This document shows, one piece after another, positions 12,237 through 21,742 of a stretch of DNA of 64,000 nt. The translations under genes were made by a program, and so were the position numbers. How positions within the stretch are numbered: position 1 is the first letter of the stretch; each line of letters opens with the position of its first letter. The notes beneath the pieces are model-generated. The model was not told where the DNA came from, made no database searches, and saw only the letters and a list, made by a program, of their open reading frames with translations. Source of the DNA: Branchiostoma floridae (Eukaryota; Chordata; Leptocardii; Amphioxiformes; Branchiostomatidae). Location of the stretch: positions 1 to 64,000 of the forward strand of contig NW_023365936.1 of NCBI RefSeq assembly GCF_000003815.2. Reading direction: 5' to 3'.

Positions 12237-15100
12237 TGTCTGTTTAAGTAAAGTATGTGTCTGTCTGTGTGTGTGTGTGTGCGTGTATGTGTCTAGCTGC
12301 GTGTGTGTGTGTATGTGTCTAGCTGTGTGTGTGTGTATGTGTCTAGCTGCGTGTGTGTCGGTATGTGTCTAGCTGCGTGTATCGTATGTGGGCGTGGGTG
12401 CGTCTGTGTGAAAGTGTGATTGCGTTTGCATGTCACGATGTGTTTGTGTGTTGGTTTCTGCACACGCACGCGTCTGTGTGTAAGTTTAATGTGAGTGCAA
12501 AACTACATTGCACGGATCACTACAGTAATTTTGTCTTGCAGCGACTAGTCTTGATCTACTATCCAGTGATTCAGTCATTCTGATCCAACAAAAGCACATG
12601 TCACTCAACAGGGCATGATCTCAATGAAAATAACATCACCTCTGCCATCCATCTGTCAACCACACGGTTTGGTCCACGGTGTGTGGATGCAGGGATAGGG
12701 ATGAGTTTCATATATACATATTGTACGTCGTACGCCACGACGCCATTATGATTAAAATTCAGTACAGATTTAACATGCAATGTTCTTGATAAACAGATAT
12801 TTCCAGATAGGGCAATTGAGAAGGAGATTCAAAAGTTTGAAGTGTTCTGTGACAACAACGATGATGGTTGCACATGGGAAGGACTCCTACATCAACTTCA
12901 GGTAAATGATTCTTTAATGTTGTAAATGTTTATATTATTCTTGAATGATAGAGATTGCCCTTTGATTCGAAGTTTTAATTCTTTCTGGGTGTTGAATGGT
13001 ATTAACGTCTCTAGCTGTTGTCGATGTGATGTCAACTGCTGGTGTTTTATAGTTACAATTTTGATTGTACAGGCTCACCGTGGTGAGTGTGAGTATGAGA
13101 AGATTGCCTGCATCCACAAAGACTGCGGGGAGAGAATCCCAAGAAAGGACCTTTCCAAACATCTTACAGACACCTGTGCCTTACGACCTAGTGCCTGTCA
13201 GTGGTGTAAGGAATCCCTCCCATTCAAGGACATTGCGGTAAGTCTTGACAAATGATATTTCTTTACAGAATAATTGAGCAGGGTGTTGAGTTAAACAAGC
13301 ATTACTAAAAATATTCCATATGTTTTATCTTCAAAAAGAGGTTTATCTTGTTTGACCAAAACAACTTTTGTGATGAAATATTTTTCATGATAATCAGAAA
13401 CACCAGGAGTCGTGCCCCATGGCCCCTGCCCGGTGTAAGTGGTGCGGTAAGAAGGGTCTGACTCGCTCACAGCTGCAGGACCATCAACATCCGCAGACTG
13501 GAGACTGTCCCAACATGAAACTGCCGTGTCACTTCGAACCAGTCGGATGTCAGGAGCAGGTAAGAGACTATTTCCCACACAAAAGCCACAATACTAAGAA
13601 CCCATCGATTTTGTCATCGTCATTGGCCCTGTGGTCATGCTTGACTTATATGACTTTTGCATTCTGTAGCTGGAGAGGAAGCAACATGGCGACCACCAAA
13701 AGAAAACCATCACAGCTCATCTCAACATGGTTCTGGCCATGCTCCTCCAACTGGCAACAAACGTGGAGGGGCTCCGAGATGAGGACGTGGAGGCACGCGA
13801 GAATATGCGAGCTGCCATTCCTCGACTGGACAAGACCCTCAAGGACCAAGTAAGCAAGATTACTCAGTTAGAGCAGAGGATTTCCGATTACCAGTCCGAA
13901 GGGGCAACGGCGTCAGGATCAAGCGGCTTGAAGGCACTGGAGAATCGAGTGGAACAGATTCGGGCAAAGGTTGAAGACGTGATTAAGAAACTTGCAGCAT
14001 GGGAACCCAGAGTCGGCACGTTTGAAGGGATCGTCGCCGTTCTCAATCGTGAGATCGAGAAGTGCAGCTCCCAGATGGAGGCATACGAACGACAACGTCG
14101 TCAGGACAGGGAGATCATCGAGACTCTGGAGAGGAAGGTTAGGTCTCTGGAAAGGATCATCGCCCTGAAGGACGTTGCCCTCGCGGAACAAGACCTCCGA
14201 ATCCAGACCCTCGAATTGACCAGCTACGATGGCATCCTGACATGGAAAATTGCAGACTTTACACGTAAGCGTCACGACGCCATCACGGGAAAGACGGCAA
14301 GTTTCTACTCGCCATGTTTCTTCACCAGCCGTACAGGGTACAAGATGTGCGCCCGGATCTACCTGAACGGAGACGGGATGGGGAAGGGCACTCATGTCAG
14401 CCTGTTTTTCGTCGTCATGAGGGGGCACTACGATGGACTTCTGCGCTGGCCTTTCAGGCAAAAGGTCAGTTGATATCAACTATCGTAATCATGTTCTTAA
14501 TCGGTCAACCTTCAGCGTTACACCCGATCTGTACAGCAGGCTATAAGATCATTATGCCTAGTGTAACAATGAACTTCCGTTTAAAGCTTATCAGTACCCA
14601 CATTCATACTGACCATTCGAAAAGCTTGCCAAATGGTCCTTTTGTTTGTGCTGCCATGAAAAACACGTTTATTGAGTTGTTATAACTATTATATTCAGAT
14701 TAAAGAAGAGAACACGAAGGAAAGAAAGATATGTAATGCCTGAGTAGCTTTATACTTTTTAATGCTACAGTTTTTCTTTATTCCTTTCGTTCTGAATCAA
14801 AGATTCATCTTAGATTTTATAGGCTGTTTCTCCTTTCTTCTTATTGATATCTCAGTAACAATTATTCTGCACCAGGTAACCTTCATGCTTTTGGACCAGA
14901 ACAACCGAGAACACGTGATCGACGCGTTCCGTCCTGACCCGACCAGCTCGTCCTTCCAGCGGCCCACCAGTGACATGAACATCGCCAGTGGATGTCCGCT
15001 CTTCGTGCCGCTCAGTCAACTAGACAGCAGCAGCCACGCCTATGTTAGGGACGACACAATGTTCCTAAGGGTCATAGTAGACACCGCTGATCTCAACTGA
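5159..15100 (+). CDS. TRAF: TRAF-family adaptor / RING protein, copy A (complete, 7 coding exons)
   Basis: Coding exons: 5159-5301, 10766-10829, 12797-12901, 13073-13237, 13398-13559, 13670-14464, 14876-15100. Joined they give 1659 nt, that is 552 aa plus stop, with GT/AG borders throughout. The RING finger is at about residues 19-61 (C19, C22, C34, H36, C39, C42, then C56/C61 from exon 2). TRAF-type zinc fingers occupy about 70-213, a long coiled coil about 250-396, and the MATH/TRAF-C domain 399-552. The receptor-peptide residues known in TRAF2 are present: ARIYLNGDG near 441-449 and the serine finger TSSSFQRP from 501. The role by family is a trimeric cytoplasmic adaptor and possible E3 linking TNF/IL-1/Toll-type receptors to NF-kappaB and JNK. 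The start ATG follows a noncoding leader with its own acceptor at 5100. The MATH domain most resembles TRAF1/TRAF2; exact orthology is not decided. Confidence 0.93.
7240..7330. repeat. array of about 10-bp GTTGCGGCAC units
   Basis: About seven tandem, slightly varying copies of a decamer of the type GTTGCGGCAC or GTTGGGGCAC occur here. The same heptamer GCGGCAC recurs near both ends of the enclosing TIR element (6295-6345, 9690-9810) and in the MITE at 37703. This looks like a transposase-binding or subterminal repeat array (inference). The 100-codon minus-strand frame over it is a by-product. Confidence 0.55.
7540..8460. repeat. tandem array of units containing ATTATGCAAAT / ATTTGCATAAT
   Basis: At least six units of roughly 120-130 bp each contain a near-palindromic core: an AATTATGCAAAT-type motif followed about 10 bp later by ATTTGCATAAT. 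Examples are near 7675, 7800, 8045, 8162, 8285 and 8416. The cores match the POU octamer ATGCAAAT. Such arrays also occur in the 3' parts of some retroelements, and which applies here is unknown. No coding frame is present. Confidence 0.6.
8560..8850. repeat. two to three units with a GCCGCTAGGGG core, retroelement-tail-like
   Basis: The phrase CCTGCAGTTCC..AAGCCGCTAGGGGGCCCAAA at about 8562 recurs as CTGCAGTACCG..GGCCGCTAGGGGACCCAAA at about 8696, a period near 134 bp. The unit ends with a TTCTAGAGTTATGGTGGTC-type phrase. A related arrangement is seen at 22.70-22.93 kb. The 114-codon open frame across it is not gene-like. This is probably the 3' tail of a non-LTR element (inference). Confidence 0.45.
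9028..9570. repeat. two-copy direct tandem duplication, about 280 bp
   Basis: Copy 1 (9028-9310) and copy 2 (9311-about 9570) both begin AACCCGGAAGTGATTTCC and are nearly identical. Copy 2 lacks about 21-24 bp around 9232-9258 (the TATATGTGCCCTGGTACCTG stretch). The duplication is very young by identity and lies inside the large TIR element. Confidence 0.85.
10294..10740. mobile_element. inverted-repeat structure resembling a Penelope-like element terminus
   Basis: The outer arms of about 48 bp (10294-10341 and 10650-10697) are near-perfect inverted repeats. Nested inside is a perfect 27-bp palindrome pair (10344-10370 and 10443-10469). Between the arms lies the string CTGAAGAAGG...CCGAAACGTCGG followed by AATAAAG, a layout I associate with Penelope-like element termini. 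No reverse transcriptase frame is present, so this is a remnant or non-autonomous copy within intron 1 of TRAF copy A, ending just before exon 2. Confidence 0.5.
10570..10602 (+). ncRNA. candidate hammerhead-ribozyme core
   Basis: CTGAAGA (10570-10576) is followed by a 6-bp stem GGTGAC/GTCACC (10578-10583 and 10589-10594) with loop AGACG, then GAAAC (10595-10599) and GTC. This is the conserved order CUGANGA, stem II, GAAA of hammerhead ribozymes, which are documented in Penelope-like elements. Stems I and III are not convincingly assigned by eye, so self-cleavage is unproven. Confidence 0.4.
11083..11436. repeat. (GT)n-rich microsatellite
   Basis: Long imperfect GT dinucleotide tract with GC and GTAT interruptions in intron 2 of TRAF copy A. 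It produces long low-complexity open frames on both strands (Val-Cys and Thr-His repeats), which are artefacts. Confidence 0.95.
12178..12375. repeat. (GT)n microsatellite with GTGTCTAGCTGC higher-order units
   Basis: A pure GT run is followed by about four copies of a roughly 30-bp unit, GTGTGTGTATGTGTCTAGCT(GC), between 12285 and 12375. It lies in intron 2 of TRAF copy A, with no gene. Confidence 0.9.
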
Positions 15101-15124
15101 AATTATTCATATTTGTTGAAGTGG

Positions 15125-15570
15125 TTGGCTTACAAATGAAGTGGGTTCTTGTGACGCAATCGACAGAATGTTCGATCCATAATCCATAGGTTCGAATCCG
15201 TTGTTGTGTCAACGATCTTGTGCCCAGGGGAAAGGCACTTTACACGACTTTCCTCACTTCACTCATGTGAAAATGAGTGCCTAGCTGTGGTTAGGGACGT
15301 CCCTCGGATAGGACGTTAAATGGAGGTCCCGTGTTGGTGGAGAGCCACACCTCGTGCACGTTAAAGAACCCACTACTGGCACTGCACTTATCGAAAAGAG
15401 TATAGGTCCTACCCGGTGTGAGTGGTTCAAAACCTACAGTCCTTTGGCCGCACATGGGACAATTACTGTCGTGTTGAGGTCAACTGAGTTAGCGCCGAAT
15501 GGCAGCTGCTCCAGACACTTGCGATTTAGCCCCTGGCTGCGAACAGAAAGTAATCGGACAAACCAATAAC
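15125..15570 (+). mobile_element. tRNA-derived SINE (diverged copy)
   Basis: A Pol III box-B match GGTTCGAATCC at 15189-15199 is followed by the same body seen in the SINE at 28.5-29.0 kb: TTGTGCCCAGGGGAAAGGCACTTTACACG, the AGGACGTTAAATGGAGGTCC phrase and the CACGTTAAAGAACCC phrase. It ends in a short AACAACAACAA-type tail. The box-A half is decayed. It sits immediately 3' of TRAF copy A and may be included in its 3' UTR. Confidence 0.75.
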
Positions 15571-17805
15571 AACAACAACACCAAATACTAGAATTATACT
15601 AAGGTCGACCAGTACCTCATTTAAGTAAAACCCAGCTAGTATGGCAAGTAAAATCACGTAGTAAGACAGATTGACTCTTTCTGTTGGTGTGCCACATGGA
15701 TTGTGGACATTCAGATCCTAAAAAAGTGACGTACTAGGCACTATTATTCATTTTATTATCCAGTATGATGTGAATAGATGATAATAATTTCTTTACAAGA
15801 TCTGTTAAGACAGGGGAATTGCTAGGACCCTTTATACGACTGTGGAGAAAAGAAACAAAAAAGTGGTGATAACTGAGGGAATTGTTAAATGTTAATGGTA
15901 TCTTTAATAAACAGCTAATAAGGAAACTTCTAACGATAGACATTTAATGAAAGAATCTAAGAGAATTTGATTTTTAACTTTTGCACCAAATATTGCCCAG
16001 TGAATCTAAACCGAATAAATGGAAAATGAAAGATCAAAAAGGTGTAGTATACAGCCCTATTTGAGGGGTATGTAAGGCAGAGGAGAACTATGTACACGTA
16101 CCGTAATGCATGTGCGTATATGAATAAGTGACTATATGGTAGTTAGAATGGTGCGTAAGTATAATAAGAATGTGTAGGTAAACAATGTACACCCGTCTTT
16201 CCAGTAAAAAAAATGTATACATGTGTATATATACCAATGATACAATGTACAAACAAGTATTCAAACGAGTATTAATTAAAAATAGAAATATTAAGAAACA
16301 GCTGTTGTTGTTGCTGATATAGTTTTAAGATTTGTGACCAAGCAGTAAAAAAACTGGGCTTGTATTTTCTACAATATAGTCATAAAGAACAACTATTTAT
16401 TCAATGAAATCATGTACATAACATAGACGTAGACAAAGCATCGTTTTTGCTTAAGATTCAGATGGTGAAAAATAAAGAACTGCTGCAGCTATAGCACTTA
16501 TCAACAGCACTTATGATTCTTTGACTGATTTTTTGTAAAAGCTGAACAACATGAAAATGACATTAATTCCCCTGATTCAGGCTCTGGCCTTGCAATTCAG
16601 CACATCATTCTTGTGGAATTCTTAACAACTTTTCGGTCGCTCGTCTATTTCCATATTCTATAAACTTTCTTGTCAAAAGTTAATGCAGCACCACATCAAA
16701 AGCAACTATCATCACAGATACAATATCAGCAACATCCCATTTTATGGGTTATTATTATTGCGTTCTAAATACATCATTAGATGTATCACTATATCCTTAT
16801 ATAAATCATAACCAACACATTATAACGTTATATCCTATGATGCATAACACTACTACTCTAAACTTACTCTGATGTACGATATACATGACATGGTATGCAT
16901 ATACAGGGTATGTCATTATTTGGTATGGTCTCGTCCTGGTCACGCCCACAGCTTGCAGTTTGTGGCGTGGTCTGTGGTCAGGTGCACGATTCCGAACGTA
17001 GCCATATGCATGGAAGCGTAATTACAAATCGATGGGAAATTATATAGCACCGACGTTATATAGCACCGACACACTAATGTATGCCATGTTTGAAAGACAA
17101 ATTTAAAAGTCGTGGCTGTGGTTCGGAGTCGCCCCAAGATCATTGCACTGTGCAGCTTTCCCATGTATTGAGGTAGCAGAACACAGTTTTCGGCATATGG
17201 GGATTTCTGTAGTTAAGGGCCTCAAGGTGACTGGCTTCGACGCGGAAAAATATAGTAGGGTGCACTTTTGGAATACCAAAAACGGATATGTTCGAGTTCA
17301 GGGTACAAGCCACAAAATATTGAAAAACAATAAAATCCCGTCGGTGCATCGCCCTCTCACGCCCACTTTGAAACGCCGCTCTGCGGAGGTCAAATTATTG
17401 CAGCCAACTCACACTAGAAGAGCAGTTGCATAATGGGGCGCATTTATACACGAAATAGAAAACTTTCACAATCCAAACCATACAGTCTCAGAGTCGACAC
17501 CTTCCGTGACCACGCAGCACAGGTTATATCTGGCTGCCTATTAAATAAGGCTTTTTACCTCTACTTCAACAAGTTTATCCGTACTACTTTATGTACCGCG
17601 TCATAGACCCCAGGGGTTCGCGGAGAAATACTGTGTTCTGCTACCTTGATTAGAGTGAGCTCATAGAACCCTCGCCATTTTGAGACGGTCTGTGGCGCAG
17701 TAAGAATTCACCTCATCCAAATCTAAAAGCAACAGACTGTGTCGACGTCTTGGTGTCCGTGATAAGGTGATCAACCTGAGGCAGGCGTGCACAACTAGGT
17801 CAGCA
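15571..17805. other. intergenic, 3' flank of TRAF copy A
   Basis: No gene is recognised. AATAAA at 16014-16019 is a possible polyadenylation signal for copy A. The segment 16619-16745 (CAGCACCACATCAAAAGCAA and surroundings) recurs at about 33060-33190 downstream of TRAF copy B, so the TRAF duplication included 3' flank. A 96-codon frame at 17143-17433 has no recognisable features. Confidence 0.5.
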
Positions 17806-17951
17806 TACTCTCAAAGCAGAGGTTGGTGGAGAAAATTGGGACCTTTTTCTCATCTTCCGTTTTCTCTCCGCCCTCCCCACCAACGGACTGAAAACGGGAG
17901 ATATGGGAAAAAAGGTCACAATCTTACCCTCCAAACTCTTCTTGGAGAGTA
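17806..17951. mobile_element. TA-flanked MITE, TACTCTCCAAGCAG family
   Basis: The left end TACTCTCAAAGCAGAGGTTG and the inverted right end (TACTCTCCAAG read on the other strand) delimit about 146 bp, with TA at each border. Similar termini mark elements at 37981-38077, 49276-49372 and 44736-44868. TA borders suggest a Tc1/mariner-type mobiliser (inference). No coding capacity. Confidence 0.6.
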
Positions 17952-18464
17952 AGGTTAGCATACAATATAACTCAAGTAACAATGCTGAATCAACATAAAC
18001 AATGTAGAGTGCTGGCAAAGGTGACTCTATTCATATTAGTTTGATCTGGAGCCTTAGGTTGATTCTTAGTAGTGAAATTTCAGTGAGATCCTTGTTTGCC
18101 ATATTCGACTACAAATGAGTCGATGTGTATTGATCCATCTGTTCTGATGCGGCAGTTCTACATTATGCTACCCTATGGTTAGTTGTGAAAAGGGCGTGGG
18201 ATTACGATGTTTCCAAATGATATTTTCCCAATAATCCCCAATAATTATAATAATTTATTTTCAACTGTTCAACTATCAAGATATCCACCAGCGTAGGCTA
18301 TTACTTCTGTAACGCATTTTCGATCTATGGCCATAACGTTTCGTATGTTTCCTTAGCCCTTAAAACCATTGTCACATTGTCTTGAACACTTTCTTCTTCG
18401 ACTGTTTGTTTTCAGTTGTAATGTGAGTCTAGTGACCGATATCAAAATAGGCTCCGCCCCCAAC

Positions 18465-18475
18465 GGGGAATCCCC
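18465..18475. promoter_or_regulatory. perfect palindromic NF-kappaB site
   Basis: GGGGAATCCCC, the other-strand form of the 11-bp kappaB core, is followed by CATGA like the site at 4403. A TATATATATA string lies about 106 bp downstream (18581-18590), a geometry similar to the 1679/1814 pair. It is 3.3 kb upstream of the TRAF copy B start codon. The intervening minus-strand gene at 20.0-20.7 kb ends towards this site. Confidence 0.5.
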
Positions 18476-18590
18476 ATGATGTCACACATTGTCATGGCGA
18501 CAAAATGGCCGACTCATTTGTTTTGTTGTCGCGAAAGGCTTTCATTTTGTTCGGTGTCAATGTCGTTTCAGCGTATTTTCTATATATATA

Positions 18591-20003
18591 GAAATGGACG
18601 TATCTATGGAAATGACACCATAGATTTGTTACTTTTTCTACTGTTTGCAGGAATGTATAGATGCTGCCAGTGCTGGCAAGAATACAGTACATCATGCGAA
18701 TGATCTGCCAAAAAATCACTTAAGCAACTTATCCGTTCAGTAACCTGAGTAACTTTTAAAAGAACGTGCAAACAGAGCACGTCAAACATGGTGGAAGACA
18801 AAACACATTTTATGTCAAACTGCTCTTTCTATGATCACGAAAGAAAAGAGCTGTTTGAAGAGGCCACCTAATTCCATCCAAACTTCTTAACATTCACCAA
18901 CTAAAAGAAAACAAGTCTTCTTCTAACTTCACAAAACCCACACATAATAGAGAAGATGGGATCTTTCGTTTTCCACTGTCTTCGAAAAAGGAGTCGAACC
19001 CAATAACCCAGGATCTAGCTTTTACTAGTTTTAGAAATAGAGTAGACACCTTTGATATTGTTTTTACACTGTACTTTGATCATGAATCTCTCATGTTACC
19101 TACAATTAGCCCACGGGCATTAATTTGCAATAAACTTTATTTAAAATTCTTATTGCCTGGATGCCCCATCTTCACATAACGCGTCATATCGCATTATAAC
19201 ATATTATGCTGTACATCGTAGTTTAGCATACAGGATATGATATTAGATCAAAGAGCAACGTCAAACTACAGTGTCGTCAAGGCTATGCCACACACAGTAA
19301 AATGAATTATAGTCGATATATATTTTATTGTTTAGCGTGACTTGTGAAGTGTACATCAACCATCAAAGAGATGAAAGTGTATTTCTAATGACTTATTGAC
19401 GAGGGTTGGTGGTCATCATGGTCACTTGAAAAAACTACGGGCATACGCCTCAGTTGCAATTGTCTTATTTGTAACAATATTTTTGCTGTCAATTATCAAA
19501 ATAGTATCTAAACTAGGGAGCCCAAATTTACACCACAAAATCCTTCTGTAAAAATCCCTTTTTGTCTGATGAACTCAAACATAAACAAGAGTTCGTAGAC
19601 CTCAGGCCTGCATGAAATGTATTGGGTTTCTGTAGACCTATTGTGTATTTTTGTCTTTTTGTCTGTGGTACGTGGTTGGAAAAATGAGCTTTTTACTGTG
19701 TTGGTTGTGCACCATGCAAAAGTCTGACTCTGAAATTCCATTTTCTGAATTTGTAAGTTTGGACAGGGATGAACATTACTTATTTTGGATTTCTTAAGTA
19801 TGTAACCAACCACAGTACTTTGAAGTTGTTGAGACGCTACCTTTTTTTGTCTCAGATGGCCCATGCACATGTAGTTACTCTGTCACATGATATACTAATA
19901 TCTTCCTATTTCAATGTACTGACCTAATGCAGCTGCTAAGTCTCCTTGGTTTGTGTTCTTCCAATGATATTCATTAAAGATTTATTTCTGGGGTGTTATT
20001 CAC
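18591..20003. other. intergenic; possible 3' exon of the neighbouring minus-strand gene
   Basis: A LINE-tail-like phrase TTTGCAATAAACTTTATTT occurs near 19128. Between 19508 and 19870 the minus strand is open for 120 codons and contains a plausible acceptor (ACAAATTCAG) at about 19751. This could be the next exon of the gene ending at 20004, but phase and homology are undecided. Nothing else is recognised. Confidence 0.3.
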
Positions 20004-20655
20004 TTGACATCGGAATGTTACTCGCATAATTTGACCAATGATACTTTTATCTGTAGTTCCATAGACATTAGACAACATGAATAGTGGTAGCCCCCATGCA
20101 GCAGCAACAGTTAGTCCCCAGGGTGGTATGATATTTTCATTCAATCCATCCAACCCAAACCTAAATCTCCTGTAGTATCTAAGCCAAATGTAACAGCATA
20201 ATTTACTATGAAAAATGTCCTTGTCAATCCCATTTATAGATGGCAAGCTGCTGGCAATGGAAGCTTTGAAAAGTTCAGAAGCTGTTGTAGTCAAAGCAAA
20301 CACCCAGCAAACATCCCCGCAAACCAATGAGCAGTTGCTTAGAAGGGGAATTTCATCATATATTTGCCGCGACAAAATGCAACAAACGATACTGAATTTA
20401 AAACAGAACAAAGCTAAGCCTCCACCACTTAACCCTGCCTGTACCATAGATTAAGCAGGCCCAAAAACCAAGCGAATATGACTAGCCCAAAACAACAAAT
20501 TACATGTATACAGTATGGAAATGGCATTACCAAAGAAACAAAAAGAAACACAGGACAAATCATACACATACCTTTCTCTTATGCCCACACTCTATACAGT
20601 TCTCCTCCACATTAGAAAATTGCATCTTCTTCTGTTTAAGTTCAAGTTCAACCAT
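20004..20655 (-). CDS. hypothetical small membrane protein, partial (2 exons seen)
   Basis: Read on the minus strand, a 28-codon exon (20655-20572, starting MVELELKQKK and ending CIECGHKRK) has a strong donor AAG|GTATGT. A 145-codon exon (20438-20004) begins after the acceptor GGTACAG, and both borders are phase 0 so the frame is continuous. The product has hydrophobic helices (around GLALFCFKFSIVCCILS, VCGDVCWVFALTTTA and WGLTVAAAWGLPLFML) separated by a basic stretch WLRYYRRFRFGL. That pattern suggests a multi-pass membrane protein. I do not recognise the family. The 3' exon(s) are not defined and the ATG choice is uncertain because the frame stays open upstream. It lies head-to-head with TRAF copy B, about 1.1 kb from its start codon. 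Confidence 0.45.
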
Positions 20656-20939
20656 GATTGCCAACAGGGTAAAGGAACTTGTACCGGAACTTAAAACTCA
20701 GTACTATACAGCTCTAGAAACACCACAAAGAGTAATAAGCAAACTCCAATTATACCTGACCAACAGATATATAATCTGGCACACTCCCGTCATCTGGCAA
20801 ACTGTCAGTGCCACTAAGTAACCTGATACATTGAAGGTAGCCCAGGCCAGATGATGGTTCTACACCCAACCATAATCTGTTTTTAAAACCAAGCAGATAT
20901 TGGGAGGATGCCCCAACCACACTAAAACAGGGTCAACCT

Positions 20940-21560
20940 ATACAGTATCAAGTTCAAGCACTAGGAGGCCCAAAATCAAACCTGACCACCAGGACACCAC
21001 AAACAACTCACGTACCAAATGGCAACACAATGGCACCTTGCGTTCCGGAGATACAGCGCACGCCCCGTGCCCGCACAAAAGGTAACCTAAAATGTCAAGT
21101 TCAAGCACCAAGGGCGCCAAAATCAAAATTGAGCATTATTCAGCCACCGCCGACACATGTGCCAAATATCATCGCGCCAGCACCAGCCGTTCAGAAGATA
21201 TAACTCCGGAAACACCCCTCCCGGACACAAAATTCGACCTGCCGGGTCAAGTTCAAACGCGACAAGGCCCAAAGTCAATCCTAGGCAACAGGCAACAACC
21301 CCCCACCCATGCACCAAAAATCGTTGCAATCGCGCGTATCGTTCCGGACACACAGCGCCAAAAGTGCCCCCAAAACACCAAAAATGCCACCTGCAATGTC
21401 AAGTTCAAACGCCAGGAGGCCCAAAATCAAACCTGAGTGTTAGGCTACCACCCCCAACCCACGTACCAAAAATCGTCGTGCTCGCACCATCCGTTCACGA
21501 GATACAGCGCCCTACATCCCCGGCTACCGAAAAGTTCCCACCAGCATCAAAACCATACCT
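20940..21560. repeat. four tandem units of about 150 bp
   Basis: The phrase TCAAGTTCAA(G/A)C recurs near 20947, 21097, 21245 and 21400, each followed by a (G)GCCCAAAATCAAA-type phrase, CACGTACCAAA(A)ATC and a CGTTC..GATACAGCGC phrase. The spacing is about 148-155 bp. Unit divergence is moderate. Open frames of 114-139 codons across it are repeats without domain content. The array ends about 120 bp before the 5' leader exon of TRAF copy B. Confidence 0.75.
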
Positions 21561-21742
21561 GCATACATGCAGGTAATAACATAATGAAACCATCAGTTAT
21601 GTGGCCTCCATCCCGAACCTTACAATTGCAGCTTGAATTTGTTGATGATGTACGTTGAAAAGTTTAATCGAATGTTTTTGTCTTTAGGCTGGTTGCTGTT
21701 CGAATAACAAGACGCCTTACCAAGGATTGAGGACACCGAACA

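Noticed and set aside
13919-14479. 186-codon minus-strand frame over TRAF copy A, and its counterparts at 29345-29881
   Set aside because: Shadow of the high-GC third positions of the real plus-strand exon 6.
20900-21660. Proline/threonine-rich protein from frames of 114-139 codons
   Set aside because: The frames fall in a tandem DNA repeat, overlap in two phases and lack splice or start context.
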